This document shows positions 43,068 to 52,080 of a stretch of 64,000 bases of DNA, one piece after another. Each line of letters opens with the position of its first letter. Position 1 is the first letter of the stretch. The stretch comes from Streptomyces sp. DG1A-41 (GTDB lineage: Bacteria > Actinomycetota > Actinomycetes > Streptomycetales > Streptomycetaceae): positions 5,107,001-5,171,000 of the forward strand of contig NZ_CP146350.1 in assembly GCF_037055355.1 (NCBI RefSeq), read 5' to 3'. The notes under the pieces were generated by a model, which worked only from the letters and a program-made list of their open reading frames with translations, was not told the DNA's origin and made no database searches. The translations under genes were made by a program, and so were the position numbers.

Positions 43068-43199
43068 CGCGTCGGCTTGAGCACGCGCGTCGGCCCAGGC
43101 GCTCGCGTCGAGCTCAGGGCCGCTCGCTTGTTCTCAGGCACGCGCATCGGGCGCTTCAGGCACGCGCATCGGGCGCTTCAGGCACGCGCATCGGGCGCT
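43068..43199. repeat. 22-bp tandem repeat array (TCAGGCACGCGCATCGGGCGCT)
   Basis: Three near-perfect 22-bp units occupy 43134-43155, 43156-43177 and 43178-43199, preceded by degenerate copies from about 43068. The start of the next, broken copy forms the stop codon of the ATPase gene. It lies between the convergent wblA and ATPase genes. Confidence 0.8.
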
Positions 43200-44627
43200 C
43201 AGGCGGTCGCCTCAGGCCGGGCGCCCGCCTCGGGTGGCTCGCTGTCGGGCAGCTCGGTCTCGGGCAGTTCGCGCTCGTTCGCCGCGAGCCGGTCGCCGAT
43301 GTCGCGCAGTCCCGCGAGGTCGTGCACATCGCCGGGCAGCGCGCCCACTTCCGTCACGGCCACCTCGGGGTGGAGCGCGGTGAAGCGGTCACGCGTGCGC
43401 TGCTCACGGGAGAGCATCTGCATACGTTCGGCGTGCAGCCTCAACAGGCCTGCCGTGAGCTGGTCGACGGAGCGCTCGGTGTTCTCGATGTTCTGGGCGT
43501 CCTCGGCGTCCTCGGCGGGGGAGCCACCGTCAGAAGCCGGAGCAGCGGCCGGAGCTGGTGATTCGGGTGTGGGAGAGCCTGAATTGCCGTACGTTTCGGG
43601 GGAGTTACGAAGTACTGCTTTCCCGCCCTCCTGATCCACAATGCGAGGCTCTTCAAGATTTTCCGCGGCGGCGAGCGCCCGCTCGGCCGACAGGCCAGGC
43701 GCCGCTGCCGTGGACCCGGTTGAGCACCAGCCCGGCGAGCGGCATGTCCTCCGCCGCCAGCCGCTCCACGAAGTACGCGGCCTCGCGCAGCGCGTCCCGC
43801 TCCGGGGCCGCGACCACGAGGAACGCCGTGCCGGGGGCCTGGAGCAGCTTGTACGTCGCGTCCGCGCGGGTGCGGAACCCGCCGAAGGTCGTGTCCATCG
43901 CGGACACGAACGTCTGGACGTCCTTGAGGAGCTGGCCGCCGAGCAGCTTGCCGAGGGTGCCGGTCATCATCGACATCCCGACGTTCAGGAACTTCATCCC
44001 GGCGCGGCCGCCCAGCTTCGCCGGCGCCGTCAGAAGCCGGATCAGCCGCCCGTCCAGGAACGACCCGAGCCGCTTGGGCGCGTCCAGGAAGTCCAGCGCC
44101 GAGCGGGACGGCGGGGTGTCGACGATGATCAGGTCCCACTCGTCCCGGGCCCGCAGCTGCCCGAGCTTCTCCATCGCCATGTACTCCTGCGTGCCCGCGA
44201 AGCCCGCCGAGAGCGACTGGTAGAAGGGGTTGCCCAGGATCGCGGCGGCCCGCTCGGGGTCCGCGTGCGCCTCGACGATCTCGTCGAACGTGCGCTTCAT
44301 GTCGAGCATCATCGCGTGCAGCTCGCCGCCCGCGGAGTCGTCGATGCCCTTCACCCGGCGCGGGGTGTTGTCGAGGGAGTCGATGCCCATGGACTGGGCG
44401 AGCCGGCGGGCCGGGTCGATGGTGAGGACGACGACCTTGCGGCCCCGCTCGGCCGCGCGCAGTCCCAGGGCCGCCGCCGTCGTGGTCTTGCCGACCCCGC
44501 CCGAGCCGCAGCACACCACGATGCGGGTCTTCGGATCCTCCAGCAGCGGGTCGATGTCGAGCACGCGCGCGGGGGACAGGTGGTGGCGGGCCGGGTCGTG
44601 GGTGTGGGCCGGGTCCGGACGACTCAT
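43199..44627 (-). pseudogene. ArsA/GET3-type ATPase, second of a pair, with one frameshift
   Basis: The first 300 residues hold a P-loop ([20 protein letters not shown]), switch regions [12 protein letters not shown] and [16 protein letters not shown], and a late LVLNRVH. Near 43700 the frame ends early; one base over it continues as [20 protein letters not shown] and then a long C-terminal tail (QNIENTERSVDQLTAGLLRLHAERMQMLSREQRTRDRF) to a stop at 43199. One extra base in GCCTGGCCTG would explain this; a sequencing error is likely. The family handles tail-anchored proteins or metalloid transport in other organisms; in Streptomyces the pair's role is unclear. Confidence 0.75.
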
Positions 44628-44697
44628 GACATCCCCTGCTTCCGACTCATGACGGGCCTTGCCTGTGTGCTGTTCCGGGGGCCGCGGGCTGCCCGGC

Positions 44698-45675
44698 TCA
44701 TGACACGCCCTGCTCGCGCAGGTCGCGGGCCAGCTCGTACAGCCCCGCCAGGTCCATGCCCTCGGCGAACAGCGGCAGTTCGTGCAGCGGCAGGCCCAGC
44801 TCGGCGAGCACCGCGCGCTGCTCGTGCTCCAGCGTGTACCGCTCGGCGTACTCCTCGGCCTGCGTGAGCAACGGATCCACCAGCCGCTCCGCGCGCCCGC
44901 CGCGCCTCGCCCCGCCGAGCCCGGCGGAGGACAGCGACCGCGCAACCGTGGAACGCGGGACCGTCCGTACGAGTTCCAGGTCGGCCGCGTCCAACACCTG
45001 CGGCCGCACCATGTTCACGATGATCCGCCCCACCGGCAGCCGCGCCGACCGCAGCTCGGCGATGCCGTCCACGGTCTCCTGGACGGGCATCTCCTCCAGC
45101 AGCGTCACCAGGTGCACGGCCGTCTCCGGCGACTTCAGCACCCGCATCACGGCTTGTGCCTGATTGTGTATCGGGCCGATCTTGGCGAGGCCGGCGACCT
45201 CGTCGTTGACGTTGAGGAAACGCGTGATGCGGCCGGTGGGCGGGGCGTCCATGACGACGTAGTCGTACGCGAACCGCCCGCTGCGGTCCTTGCGCCGCAC
45301 CGCCTCGCACGCCTTGCCGGTGAGGAGTACGTCCCTCAGCCCGGGCGCGATGGTGGTGGCGAAGTCGATCGCGCCGAGCTTCTTCAGGGCCCGTCCGGCA
45401 CCGCCCAGCTTGTAGAACATCTGGAGGTAGTCCAGAAGGGCCAGTTCGGGGTCGATGGCCAGCGCGTACACCTCCCCGCCCCCGGGAGCGACGGCGATCT
45501 TCCGCTCCTCATAAGGCAGCGCTTCCGTTTCGAAGAGCTGCGCGATGCCCTGACGGCCCTCGACCTCGACGAGAAGCGTCCGCTTCCCTTCCGTGGCCAG
45601 GGCCAGCGCTAGGGCCGCGGCCACCGTGGTCTTGCCGGTACCGCCCTTGCCACTGACGACCTGGAGCCTGCTCAC
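44698..45675 (-). CDS. ArsA/GET3-type ATPase, first of a pair
   Basis: A 325-residue ATPase: [20 protein letters not shown] with the deviant P-loop, [33 protein letters not shown] as switch II, and a C-terminal helical region ([28 protein letters not shown]). It precedes its partner by 70 bp, and the two likely form one complex. The GTG at 45675 is chosen because it directly begins the P-loop strand. Members couple ATP hydrolysis to delivery of a client; the client is unknown here. Confidence 0.9.
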   Translation of the reverse strand: MSRLQVVSGKGGTGKTTVAAALALALATEGKRTLLVEVEGRQGIAQLFETEALPYEERKIAVAPGGGEVYALAIDPELALLDYLQMFYKLGGAGRALKKLGAIDFATTIAPGLRDVLLTGKACEAVRRKDRSGRFAYDYVVMDAPPTGRITRFLNVNDEVAGLAKIGPIHNQAQAVMRVLKSPETAVHLVTLLEEMPVQETVDGIAELRSARLPVGRIIVNMVRPQVLDAADLELVRTVPRSTVARSLSSAGLGGARRGGRAERLVDPLLTQAEEYAERYTLEHEQRAVLAELGLPLHELPLFAEGMDLAGLYELARDLREQGVS

Positions 45676-45805
45676 GTATTCGAGCCTAACCAGTCCGTGC
45701 CCGGGCTGCGCGGGAGGCTGTGGACAACCGTCGCCGTGGAGGGCGGACGAGCGGGGGCGTGGTCGGCTTCGTGACCCCTCTCCGGCAGCGGCTAGAGTCG
45801 GCCGC

Positions 45806-45964
45806 ATGACCAAGTGGGAATACGCAACCGTGCCGCTGCTCGTCCACGCCACGAAGCAGATTCTGGACACCTGGGGCGAGGACGGCTGGGAGCTCGTCCA
45901 GGTCGTGCCCGGGCCGAACAACCCCGAGCAGCTCGTGGCCTACCTGAAGCGGGAGAAGCAGTAA
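45806..45964 (+). CDS. DUF4177 small protein
   Basis: A 52-residue protein, MTKWEYATVPLLVHATKQIL and DTWGEDGWELVQVVPGPNNP, which is the complete DUF4177 fold (two strands, a helix and the WELV motif). The stop overlaps the next start (TAATG), so it is co-translated with the RidA protein. Function unknown. Confidence 0.88.
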   Translation: MTKWEYATVPLLVHATKQILDTWGEDGWELVQVVPGPNNPEQLVAYLKREKQ

Positions 45965-46425
45965 TGAGCGCCGTCGAGGCGAAGCTGGCCGAGCTCGGCC
46001 TGACCCTGCCCGACGTCGTCCCGCCGCTCGCCGCGTACCAGCCGGCCGTGCAGTCCGGGCCGTACGTGTACACGGCCGGGCAGCTCCCGATGGTGGAGGG
46101 CAAGCTTCCGGTCACCGGCAAGGTCGGTGCCGAGGTCACCCCGGAGGAGGCCAAGGAACTGGCGCGTACCTGCGCGCTGAACGCCTTGGCCGCCGTCAAG
46201 TCCGTCGCCGGTGACCTGGACCGCATCGCGCGCGTGGTGAAGGTCGTCGGCTTCGTGGCCTCGGCCTCGGACTTCACGGGCCAGCCCGCGGTGCTGAACG
46301 GCGCCAGCGAGCTGCTCGGCGAGGTCCTCGGCGACAAGGGCGTGCACGCGCGCAGCGCGGTGGGCGTGGCGGTGCTGCCGCTGGACGCACCGGTGGAGGT
46401 CGAAATCCAGGTGGAGCTCGCGTAG
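45964..46425 (+). CDS. RidA-family enamine/imine deaminase
   Basis: A 153-residue protein of the Rid superfamily, with VQSGPYVYTAGQLPMVEGKLP early, NALAAVKSVAGDLDRIARVVKVVGFVAS in the middle and ARSAVGVAVLPLDAPVEVEIQ at the end. RidA enzymes clear reactive enamines from amino-acid metabolism. The catalytic arginine of the group is in the ARSAVGV segment. It overlaps the DUF4177 gene by 1 bp. This longer form (with LTLPDVVPPLAAYQPAV) fits the YjgH-like branch. Confidence 0.9.
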   Translation: MSAVEAKLAELGLTLPDVVPPLAAYQPAVQSGPYVYTAGQLPMVEGKLPVTGKVGAEVTPEEAKELARTCALNALAAVKSVAGDLDRIARVVKVVGFVASASDFTGQPAVLNGASELLGEVLGDKGVHARSAVGVAVLPLDAPVEVEIQVELA

Positions 46426-46497
46426 CTGCGGCGTCGCCTCCGAAGCCTTCCGAGGAGTCACTCGAACATCCGCCCGTCACGGGATAGCCTCGCGCCC

Positions 46498-47376
46498 ATG
46501 GCGAACGGTCAGTGGTACCCACTGGAGTGGCCGGACCGCATCCGCGCACTCGCGGCCGGCACCCTCACCCCGGTAACCCCGAAGCGCGCGGCCACCGTCA
46601 TGCTCCTGAAGGACACCGGCACCGGCATCGCCGTCCACATGCTGCGCAGACGCGCCTCCATGGCCTTCGCCTCAGGCGCGTACGCGTATCCGGGCGGCGG
46701 CGTCGACCCCCGGGACGACGACCACCAGGTCCGCTGGTCGGGCCCCACGCGTGCGTGGTGGGCGGACCGGCTCGGTGTCGACGAGACGACGGCACAGGCG
46801 ATCGTCTGCGCGGCCGTGCGGGAGACGTACGAGGAGACGGGCGTGCTGCTCGCCGGCCCGACGCCCGACTCGGTCGTCGGCGACACCACCGGCGCCGACT
46901 GGGAAGCCGACCGTGCCGCCCTGGTCGCCCGGGACCTGTCCTTCGCGGAGTTCCTGGACCGCCGCGGCCTGGCGCTGCGCTCCGACCTGCTCGGTGCCTG
47001 GACGCGCTGGATCACCCCGGAGTTCGAGGCCCGCCGCTACGACACCTGGTTCTTCGTGGCCGCCCTCCCGGAGGGGCAGCGCACCCGCAACGCCTCCACG
47101 GAGGCCGACCGTACGGTGTGGATCGCCCCGGACGAGGCGGCCGCCGGGTACGACAAGGGCGAGCTGCTGATGATGCCGCCGACCATCGCGACCCTGCGTC
47201 AGCTGGCGGCGTACGAGACGGCCGCCCAGGCGCTCGCGGCCGCCCCGGGGCGTGACCTCAGGCCCGTCCTGGCCACCGCCCGCCTGGTGGACGGCGAGAT
47301 CGTGCTCTCCTGGCCGGGCCACGACGAGTTCACCAAGCACATCCCGAACGCCCCGACCGGTGGAGCCACCGCATGA
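46498..47376 (+). CDS. Nudix hydrolase
   Basis: A 292-residue protein with a split Nudix box: GAYAYPGGGVDPRDDDHQVR, then an insertion of about 25 residues, then AAVRETYEETGVLL. Members hydrolyse nucleoside diphosphates linked to another group X. The insertion between the glycine and REXXEE parts is typical of the longer Nudix branch with CoA- or mRNA-cap-like substrates, but the substrate is open. It overlaps the next gene by 4 bp, so the two form an operon. Confidence 0.88.
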   Translation: MANGQWYPLEWPDRIRALAAGTLTPVTPKRAATVMLLKDTGTGIAVHMLRRRASMAFASGAYAYPGGGVDPRDDDHQVRWSGPTRAWWADRLGVDETTAQAIVCAAVRETYEETGVLLAGPTPDSVVGDTTGADWEADRAALVARDLSFAEFLDRRGLALRSDLLGAWTRWITPEFEARRYDTWFFVAALPEGQRTRNASTEADRTVWIAPDEAAAGYDKGELLMMPPTIATLRQLAAYETAAQALAAAPGRDLRPVLATARLVDGEIVLSWPGHDEFTKHIPNAPTGGATA

Positions 47377-48203
47377 CGGACGCAGCAGCCCTTCCCGGCC
47401 GGCCTCGCGGCGGGGTCCTCTCGGGGCCCGCCACCGCGCGGGCCGTCAACGTCCTGGCCCCCAACCCGTCGGCGATGACCCTGGACGGCACGAACACCTG
47501 GATCCTCTCCGAGCCCGGCTCGGACCTCGCTGTCGTGGTCGACCCGGGCCCGCTCGACGACGGGCACCTGCGCCATGTCGTCGCCGCGGCCGAGCAGGCC
47601 GGCAAGCGGGTCGCCCTGACCCTGCTGACCCACGGTCATCCCGACCACGCGGCGGGCGCCGGCCGGTTCGCCGAACTGACCGGCACGCGCGTGCGTGCGC
47701 TCGATCCGGCACTGCGGCTGGGCGACGAGGGCCTGGCCGCCGGAGACGTGATCACCACCGGCGGCCTGGAGCTGAGGGTCGTGCCCACCCCCGGCCACAC
47801 CGCCGACTCCCTCTCCTTCCATCTCCCGGCCGACCGGGCGGTCCTGACCGGTGACACGATCCTGGGCCGCGGGACGACGGTCGTGGCCCACCCCGACGGC
47901 CGTCTCGGCGACTACCTGGACTCGCTGAGGCGCCTCAGGTCCCTCACGGTCGACGACGGCGTCCACACGGTCCTGCCGGGCCACGGACCGGTCCTGGAGG
48001 ACGCCCAGGGCGCCGTCGAGTACTACCTCGCCCACCGCGCCCACCGCCTCGCCCAGGTGGAAACGGCCTTCGAGGACGGCTACCGCACCCCCGGGGAAGT
48101 CGTCGCCCACGTCTACGCCGACGTCGACCGCTCCCTGTGGCCGGCGGCGGAACTGTCGGTGCGGGCGCAGCTGGACTACCTGGAGGAGCACGGGCTGATC
48201 TAG
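47373..48203 (+). CDS. Metallo-beta-lactamase-fold hydrolase (LACTB2-like)
   Basis: A 276-residue enzyme with the metal site THGHPDHAAGA (about residues 86-96), a VPTPGHTADSLSF strand with the third histidine, LTGDTILGRGTT with the bridging aspartate, and a C-terminal GHGPVLED. This matches the LACTB2/RNase-like group, followed by a winged helix-like tail (VVAHVYADVDRSLWPAAELSVRAQLDYLEEHG). Members act on RNA or small thioesters. The ATG overlaps the Nudix gene stop. The gene converges on the next with a 4-bp overlap. Confidence 0.88.
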   Translation: MTDAAALPGRPRGGVLSGPATARAVNVLAPNPSAMTLDGTNTWILSEPGSDLAVVVDPGPLDDGHLRHVVAAAEQAGKRVALTLLTHGHPDHAAGAGRFAELTGTRVRALDPALRLGDEGLAAGDVITTGGLELRVVPTPGHTADSLSFHLPADRAVLTGDTILGRGTTVVAHPDGRLGDYLDSLRRLRSLTVDDGVHTVLPGHGPVLEDAQGAVEYYLAHRAHRLAQVETAFEDGYRTPGEVVAHVYADVDRSLWPAAELSVRAQLDYLEEHGLI

Positions 48204-49027
48204 CCCCGGCCCGGCCTCGGCGTCTTGACCCCGTGCACGCGCGCGTACTCGTCGGCGAGCCAGGGCCCCAGGTCGTCGGCGTACGACGCCAGGACGGCGG
48301 GGTCACCCGTGGGCTCACGGCCCAGGACGGCCGCGGCCCGCACCTGTTCGGCCCGCTCGGGGTAGTACCCGGCGAACGCCTCGGCCATCTCCCGCAGATC
48401 GCTGGTCCAGCCGTTCCAGCGAGGCATGACCAGGGTGAAGCCCGTACGCACGAGGTGCCGGGACATGAAGCGGACGAGGGGACGGCGGGCCTCGTCGGTG
48501 TTGTCGGCCTCGGCGATCCGCCGGCGCCAGCGCGGGAGCAGCAGGGCCAGGTCGCCGTTGGTCTCACGGGCCAGGAGCGTGTCGGGACGGTAGTGCGGCA
48601 GGTGCGCGGCGAGGTCCTCACCCAGCAGCGGTGTGCACAGGCAGGCGACGAACCATCCCAGGTCGTACCGCTCCAGGTCGCTCAACAGCCGCGCCCGGCT
48701 GTACAGCAGCGTCCCGTGCCCGTCGAGCTGCTCGAACTCCTCGTCCAGCGCCGCCCCGAGGGCACGGGCGTCGGCCCGGTCCGTGTCGGTCGGCTCCTCG
48801 CGCAAGGCGAGCAGCAGGTCGAGGTCGCTTCGCCCCACGCGCGCGGTGCCGCGCGGAATCGACCCGTAGAGGTACGCGCTGTGCAGCCGCGCCCCGAACA
48901 CGTCGGTCAGCCGCTCCCCGGCCGCGGCGACGACCGGACGGAAGGCGTCGGGCACGCACGCGAGGGAGCCTTCCCTGGCGATGAACCCCTGTGTGTCGAG
49001 TCCGGGGCGGTGAACGGTTCCGGCCAT
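48200..49027 (-). CDS. Nucleotidyltransferase-fold protein
   Basis: A 275-residue protein. The nucleotidyltransferase signature is YLYGSIPRGTARVGRSDLDLLLAL (about residues 54-77), with the GS and DxD residues that bind metal and nucleotide. The following helical region is like the aminoglycoside adenylyltransferase type. No resistance context exists here, so a housekeeping or toxin-related role is as likely. The ATG at 49027 is used; an in-frame ATG at 49066 would add 13 residues. Confidence 0.78.
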   Translation of the reverse strand: MAGTVHRPGLDTQGFIAREGSLACVPDAFRPVVAAAGERLTDVFGARLHSAYLYGSIPRGTARVGRSDLDLLLALREEPTDTDRADARALGAALDEEFEQLDGHGTLLYSRARLLSDLERYDLGWFVACLCTPLLGEDLAAHLPHYRPDTLLARETNGDLALLLPRWRRRIAEADNTDEARRPLVRFMSRHLVRTGFTLVMPRWNGWTSDLREMAEAFAGYYPERAEQVRAAAVLGREPTGDPAVLASYADDLGPWLADEYARVHGVKTPRPGRG

Positions 49028-49121
49028 GCGTTCACCGCGCCGTGAGGGTTCTGGGCATGCGCTCACTGTGCCGTGCGGGGGATGCCGGCGCGGCTCATTT
49101 TCCGCGCCGCCTCATGAGGGG

Positions 49122-49170
49122 GTACGACGTCGGGCCCCGTCCCGCGAGGAGACAGGGCCCGACGACGTAC
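49122..49170 (-). terminator. Terminator-like hairpin after crp
   Basis: GTACGACGTCGGGCCC and its near complement GGGCCCGACGACGTAC form a stem of 16 positions with two mismatches and a 17-base loop, 20 bp downstream of crp. It separates crp from the nucleotidyltransferase gene. Confidence 0.7.
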
Positions 49171-49189
49171 GGCCAGGGGTGTGTGCGCG

Positions 49190-49864
49190 TCAGCGCGAGC
49201 GCTTGGCGAGGCGTTCCACGTCCAGGAGGATCACCGCGCGGGCCTCCAGGCGCAGCCAGCCACGCTGGGCGAAGTCCGCCAGTGCCTTGTTGACCGTCTC
49301 GCGGGACGCACCGACCAGCTGGGCCAGCTCCTCCTGCGTGAGGTCGTGGACCACGTGAATGCCCTCCTCGGACTGCACGCCGAACCGGCGGGAGAGGTCC
49401 AGCAGGGCGCGGGCGACACGGCCCGGGACGTCCGAGAAGACGAGGTCGGACATCGCGTCGTTGGTCTTGCGCAGCCGGCGCGCGACGGCGCGCAGGAGCG
49501 CCGTGGCCACCTCGGGGCGGGCGTTCAGCCAGGGCTGGAGGTCGCCGTGGCCGAGGCCGAGCAGCTTGACCTCGGTCAGCGCCGTGGCGGTCGCGGTGCG
49601 CGGGCCCGGGTCGAACAGCGACAGCTCGCCGATGAGCTCGCCGGGGCCGACCACGGCCAGCATGTTCTCGCGGCCGTCGGGGGACGTGCGGTGGAGCTTG
49701 ACCTTCCCCTCCGTGACCACGTACAGGCGGTCGCCGGGGTCACCCTCGTGGAACAGCGAGTCGCCGCGCGCGAGGGTCACCTCACTCATGGAGGCGCGGA
49801 GCTCCGCGGCCTGCTCGTCGTCGAGCGCCGCGAAGAGCGGATTGCGCCGCAGAACGTCGTCCAC
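49190..49864 (-). CDS. crp: Crp/Fnr-family cAMP receptor protein
   Basis: A 224-residue regulator. The cyclic-nucleotide domain has LFHEGDPGDRLYVVTEGKVKL and PGELIGELSLFDPGPRTATATA, with the E and R of the cAMP pocket. The C-terminal domain has a helix-turn-helix LTQEELAQLVGASRETVNKAL. In S. coelicolor Crp controls germination, development and many antibiotic genes. The GTG start follows AAGGAG. A site matching the Crp motif lies 88 bp upstream (49952-49965), which suggests self-control and shared control with nth. Confidence 0.95.
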   Translation of the reverse strand: MDDVLRRNPLFAALDDEQAAELRASMSEVTLARGDSLFHEGDPGDRLYVVTEGKVKLHRTSPDGRENMLAVVGPGELIGELSLFDPGPRTATATALTEVKLLGLGHGDLQPWLNARPEVATALLRAVARRLRKTNDAMSDLVFSDVPGRVARALLDLSRRFGVQSEEGIHVVHDLTQEELAQLVGASRETVNKALADFAQRGWLRLEARAVILLDVERLAKRSR

Positions 49865-49951
49865 GAGTTCTCTCCTTGTCGACCTGCTCAGGGGCGTTCG
49901 CCCCCGCGTACCAAGGCACCGTGGTGCCCATTTTGCCTGACGGTCCAAACA

Positions 49952-49965
49952 GTGTGATCTGTCAC
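49952..49965. promoter_or_regulatory. Crp-type operator candidate
   Basis: GTGTGATCTGTCAC fits the GTG-N6-GNCAC pattern reported for S. coelicolor Crp, and the wider TGTGATCTGTCACA is palindromic. It lies between the divergent crp and nth genes, about 88 bp from crp and 104 bp from nth. Confidence 0.6.
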
Positions 49966-50068
49966 AAGGATGCCGCACACGTGTCCCGGGGTACGCGGCA
50001 GGGGTCCAATTGGGCGCCGATCTTCGGGGCCCGGGGCGGATGTCGGTGCCGGGCCTTAGGCTGGCCGG

Positions 50069-51274
50069 GTGTCCAAATCGCCGGTGAGAGCACAGGCCGA
50101 GGGGGCTGCGCGGGTGGTTGTACGTCGCGATTCCGCTGTGGGCGAACAGAGCCCCGATGGCGGTAGGAAAACGGCGAAAGCGACAGGGGAGGCGACGCCT
50201 TCCGGGAAGTCGACGCCGGCGAAGAAGGCGCTTGCCGGGAAGGCCGGGGCCGCGAGTAAGCAGGCATCCGCGATGCAGGCCGCGTCTATGAAGAAAGCTG
50301 CGTCTGCGAAGAAGGCCGCGTCTGCGAAGAAGGCCGCGTCTGCGAAGAAGGCCGCGTCTGCGAAGAAGGCCGCGTCTGCGAAGAAGGCCGCGTCTGTGAA
50401 GAAGGCCCCCGCCGTCAAGAAGGTCACCGTGGCGCCCAAGAAGGCCACTGCCCGCGTCAAGGGCACCGCCCCCGCCAGGGCCGTCGTCCACCCGCCGAGC
50501 GGCGAGTCGCCCACCGCCCTGGTCCGCCGGGCGCGCCGTATCAACCGCGAGCTCGCCGAGGTCTACCCGTACGCCCACCCCGAGCTGGACTTCACCAACC
50601 CCTTCCAGCTGGTGGTCGCCACGGTCCTGTCCGCCCAGACCACCGACCTGCGCGTCAACCAGACGACCCCCGCCCTGTTCGCCAAGTACCCCGCCCCCGA
50701 GGACCTGGCCGCCGCCAATCCGGAGGAGGTGGAGGAGATCCTCCGCCCGTGCGGGTTCTTCCGGGCCAAGACGAAGTCGGTCATAGGGCTGTCCAAGGCC
50801 CTGGTGGAGGACTTCGGCGGGGAGGTGCCCGGCCGGCTGGAGGACCTGGTCAAGCTGCCCGGTGTCGGCCGCAAGACCGCGTTCGTCGTGCTCGGCAACG
50901 CCTTCGGGCGCCCCGGCATCACCGTGGACACGCACTTCCAGCGCCTGGTGCGGCGCTGGCAGTGGACCGCCGAGACCGACCCGGACAAGATCGAGGCCGC
51001 GGTCGGCGCGCTCTTCCCGAAGAGCGACTGGACGGACCTCTCGCACCACGTGATCTGGCACGGCCGCCGCATCTGCCACGCCCGCAAGCCCGCCTGCGGC
51101 GCCTGCCCGATCGCCCCGCTCTGCCCGGCGTACGGCGAGGGCGAGACCGACCCGGAGAAGGCGAAGAAGCTGCTCAAGTACGAGAAGGGCGGCTTCCCCG
51201 GCCAGCGACTGAACCCCCCGCAGGCCTACCTGGACGCGGGCGGCGAACCGGCGCCGCCGCTGGGGGTTGGATGA
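50069..51274 (+). CDS. nth: Endonuclease III with lysine-rich repeat tail
   Basis: A 401-residue protein; typical endonuclease III is about 210-260. Residues 1-140 are a lysine/alanine-rich tail with seven hexapeptide repeats of the AASAKK type (about 72-113), resembling histone H1-like tails. The DNA glycosylase core follows: [20 protein letters not shown], the helix-hairpin-helix [18 protein letters not shown] with catalytic lysine 269, and VDTHFQRL with aspartate 287. A C-terminal four-cysteine cluster ([17 protein letters not shown]) holds the [4Fe-4S] group. It excises oxidised pyrimidines. The tail may raise DNA affinity. Confidence 0.95.
   Translation: MSKSPVRAQAEGAARVVVRRDSAVGEQSPDGGRKTAKATGEATPSGKSTPAKKALAGKAGAASKQASAMQAASMKKAASAKKAASAKKAASAKKAASAKKAASAKKAASVKKAPAVKKVTVAPKKATARVKGTAPARAVVHPPSGESPTALVRRARRINRELAEVYPYAHPELDFTNPFQLVVATVLSAQTTDLRVNQTTPALFAKYPAPEDLAAANPEEVEEILRPCGFFRAKTKSVIGLSKALVEDFGGEVPGRLEDLVKLPGVGRKTAFVVLGNAFGRPGITVDTHFQRLVRRWQWTAETDPDKIEAAVGALFPKSDWTDLSHHVIWHGRRICHARKPACGACPIAPLCPAYGEGETDPEKAKKLLKYEKGGFPGQRLNPPQAYLDAGGEPAPPLGVG
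50282..50407 (+). repeat. Seven 18-bp in-frame repeats in nth
   Basis: Units of GCGTCTGCGAAGAAGGCC type run from 50282 to 50407; units 2 to 6 are identical, the first (ATGAAGAAAGCT variant) and the last (GTG variant) differ slightly. They encode AASAKK. Identical DNA in neighbouring units implies recent expansion, so the copy number should vary between strains. Confidence 0.95.
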
Positions 51275-51371
51275 GCTGCCCCACGAGCCCCTCGATCAGG
51301 GGATCGCGGCCGTTCGCGGAACGATCTCAGGGACGCCGTGCGTTGGAAGCGGCAGGACGACAGGGGTGGCG

Positions 51372-52067
51372 ATGACGCGGGCGAGCGACACACAGGGCGG
51401 GCCGGTGACGGTGAGCAAGGAGGGCCTGCCCGGCTGGCTGGACCCGGTGGCGCACGCCGTGGAGAGGGTCCGGCCGCGGCAGCTGAGCCGCTTCCTGCCG
51501 CCGGAGGACGGCGCCGGGCGGCAGTCCGCCGTGCTGATCCTCTTCGGTGAGGGCGAGCGGGGACCGGAGCTGCTGCTCATGGAGCGCGCGCACTCCCTGC
51601 GTTCGCACGCCGGCCAGCCCTCCTTCCCGGGCGGCGCCCTCGACCCGGAGGACGGCGACCCGCGGGGCGACGGCCCGCTGCGGGCGGCCCTGCGCGAGGC
51701 GCAGGAGGAGACCGGCCTCGACCCCTCGGGCGTCCAGCTCTTCGGCGTCCTGCCCCGGCTGTACATCCCGGTCAGCGGCTTCGTCGTCACCCCGGTGCTG
51801 GGCTGGTGGCGTGAGCCCAGCCCGGTCGGGGTCGTCGATCCGAACGAAACCGCCAGGGTCTTCACCGTCCCCGTGGCGGATCTCACGGATCCCGCGAACC
51901 GCGCCACGACCGTCCACCCCAGCGGCCATAGAGGCCCGGCATTTCTGGTCGAATCGGCACTTGTCTGGGGTTTCACGGCCGGAATCATCGACCGGCTGCT
52001 GCACTTCTCGGGCTGGGAGCGGCCCTGGGACCGCGAGAAGCAGGTCCCGCTCGACTGGCGCGCATGA
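51372..52067 (+). CDS. Nudix hydrolase, CoA pyrophosphatase type
   Basis: A 231-residue protein: LPGWLDPVAHAVERVRPRQL then QSAVLILFGEGERGPELLLM, the LRSHAGQPSFPGGALDPEDG segment, and the Nudix box ALREAQEETGLDPSGV. The SHAGQPSFPGG sequence before the box is the CoA-hydrolase (NudL) signature. It cleaves CoA to phosphopantetheine and adenosine bisphosphate. An upstream in-frame start at 51267 would overlap nth; the ATG at 51372 is preferred by comparison with family length. Confidence 0.88.
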   Translation: MTRASDTQGGPVTVSKEGLPGWLDPVAHAVERVRPRQLSRFLPPEDGAGRQSAVLILFGEGERGPELLLMERAHSLRSHAGQPSFPGGALDPEDGDPRGDGPLRAALREAQEETGLDPSGVQLFGVLPRLYIPVSGFVVTPVLGWWREPSPVGVVDPNETARVFTVPVADLTDPANRATTVHPSGHRGPAFLVESALVWGFTAGIIDRLLHFSGWERPWDREKQVPLDWRA

Positions 52068-52080
52068 CAGGGTGGCCTCC

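Noticed and set aside
43199..43639. A separate small acidic protein gene
   Set aside because: Reading upstream in the same frame gives [20 protein letters not shown], the ATPase C terminus, so it is the end of the ATPase gene after a frameshift.
50282..50407. A CRISPR array
   Set aside because: The repeats are 18-bp, directly adjacent with no spacers, and in frame with nth.
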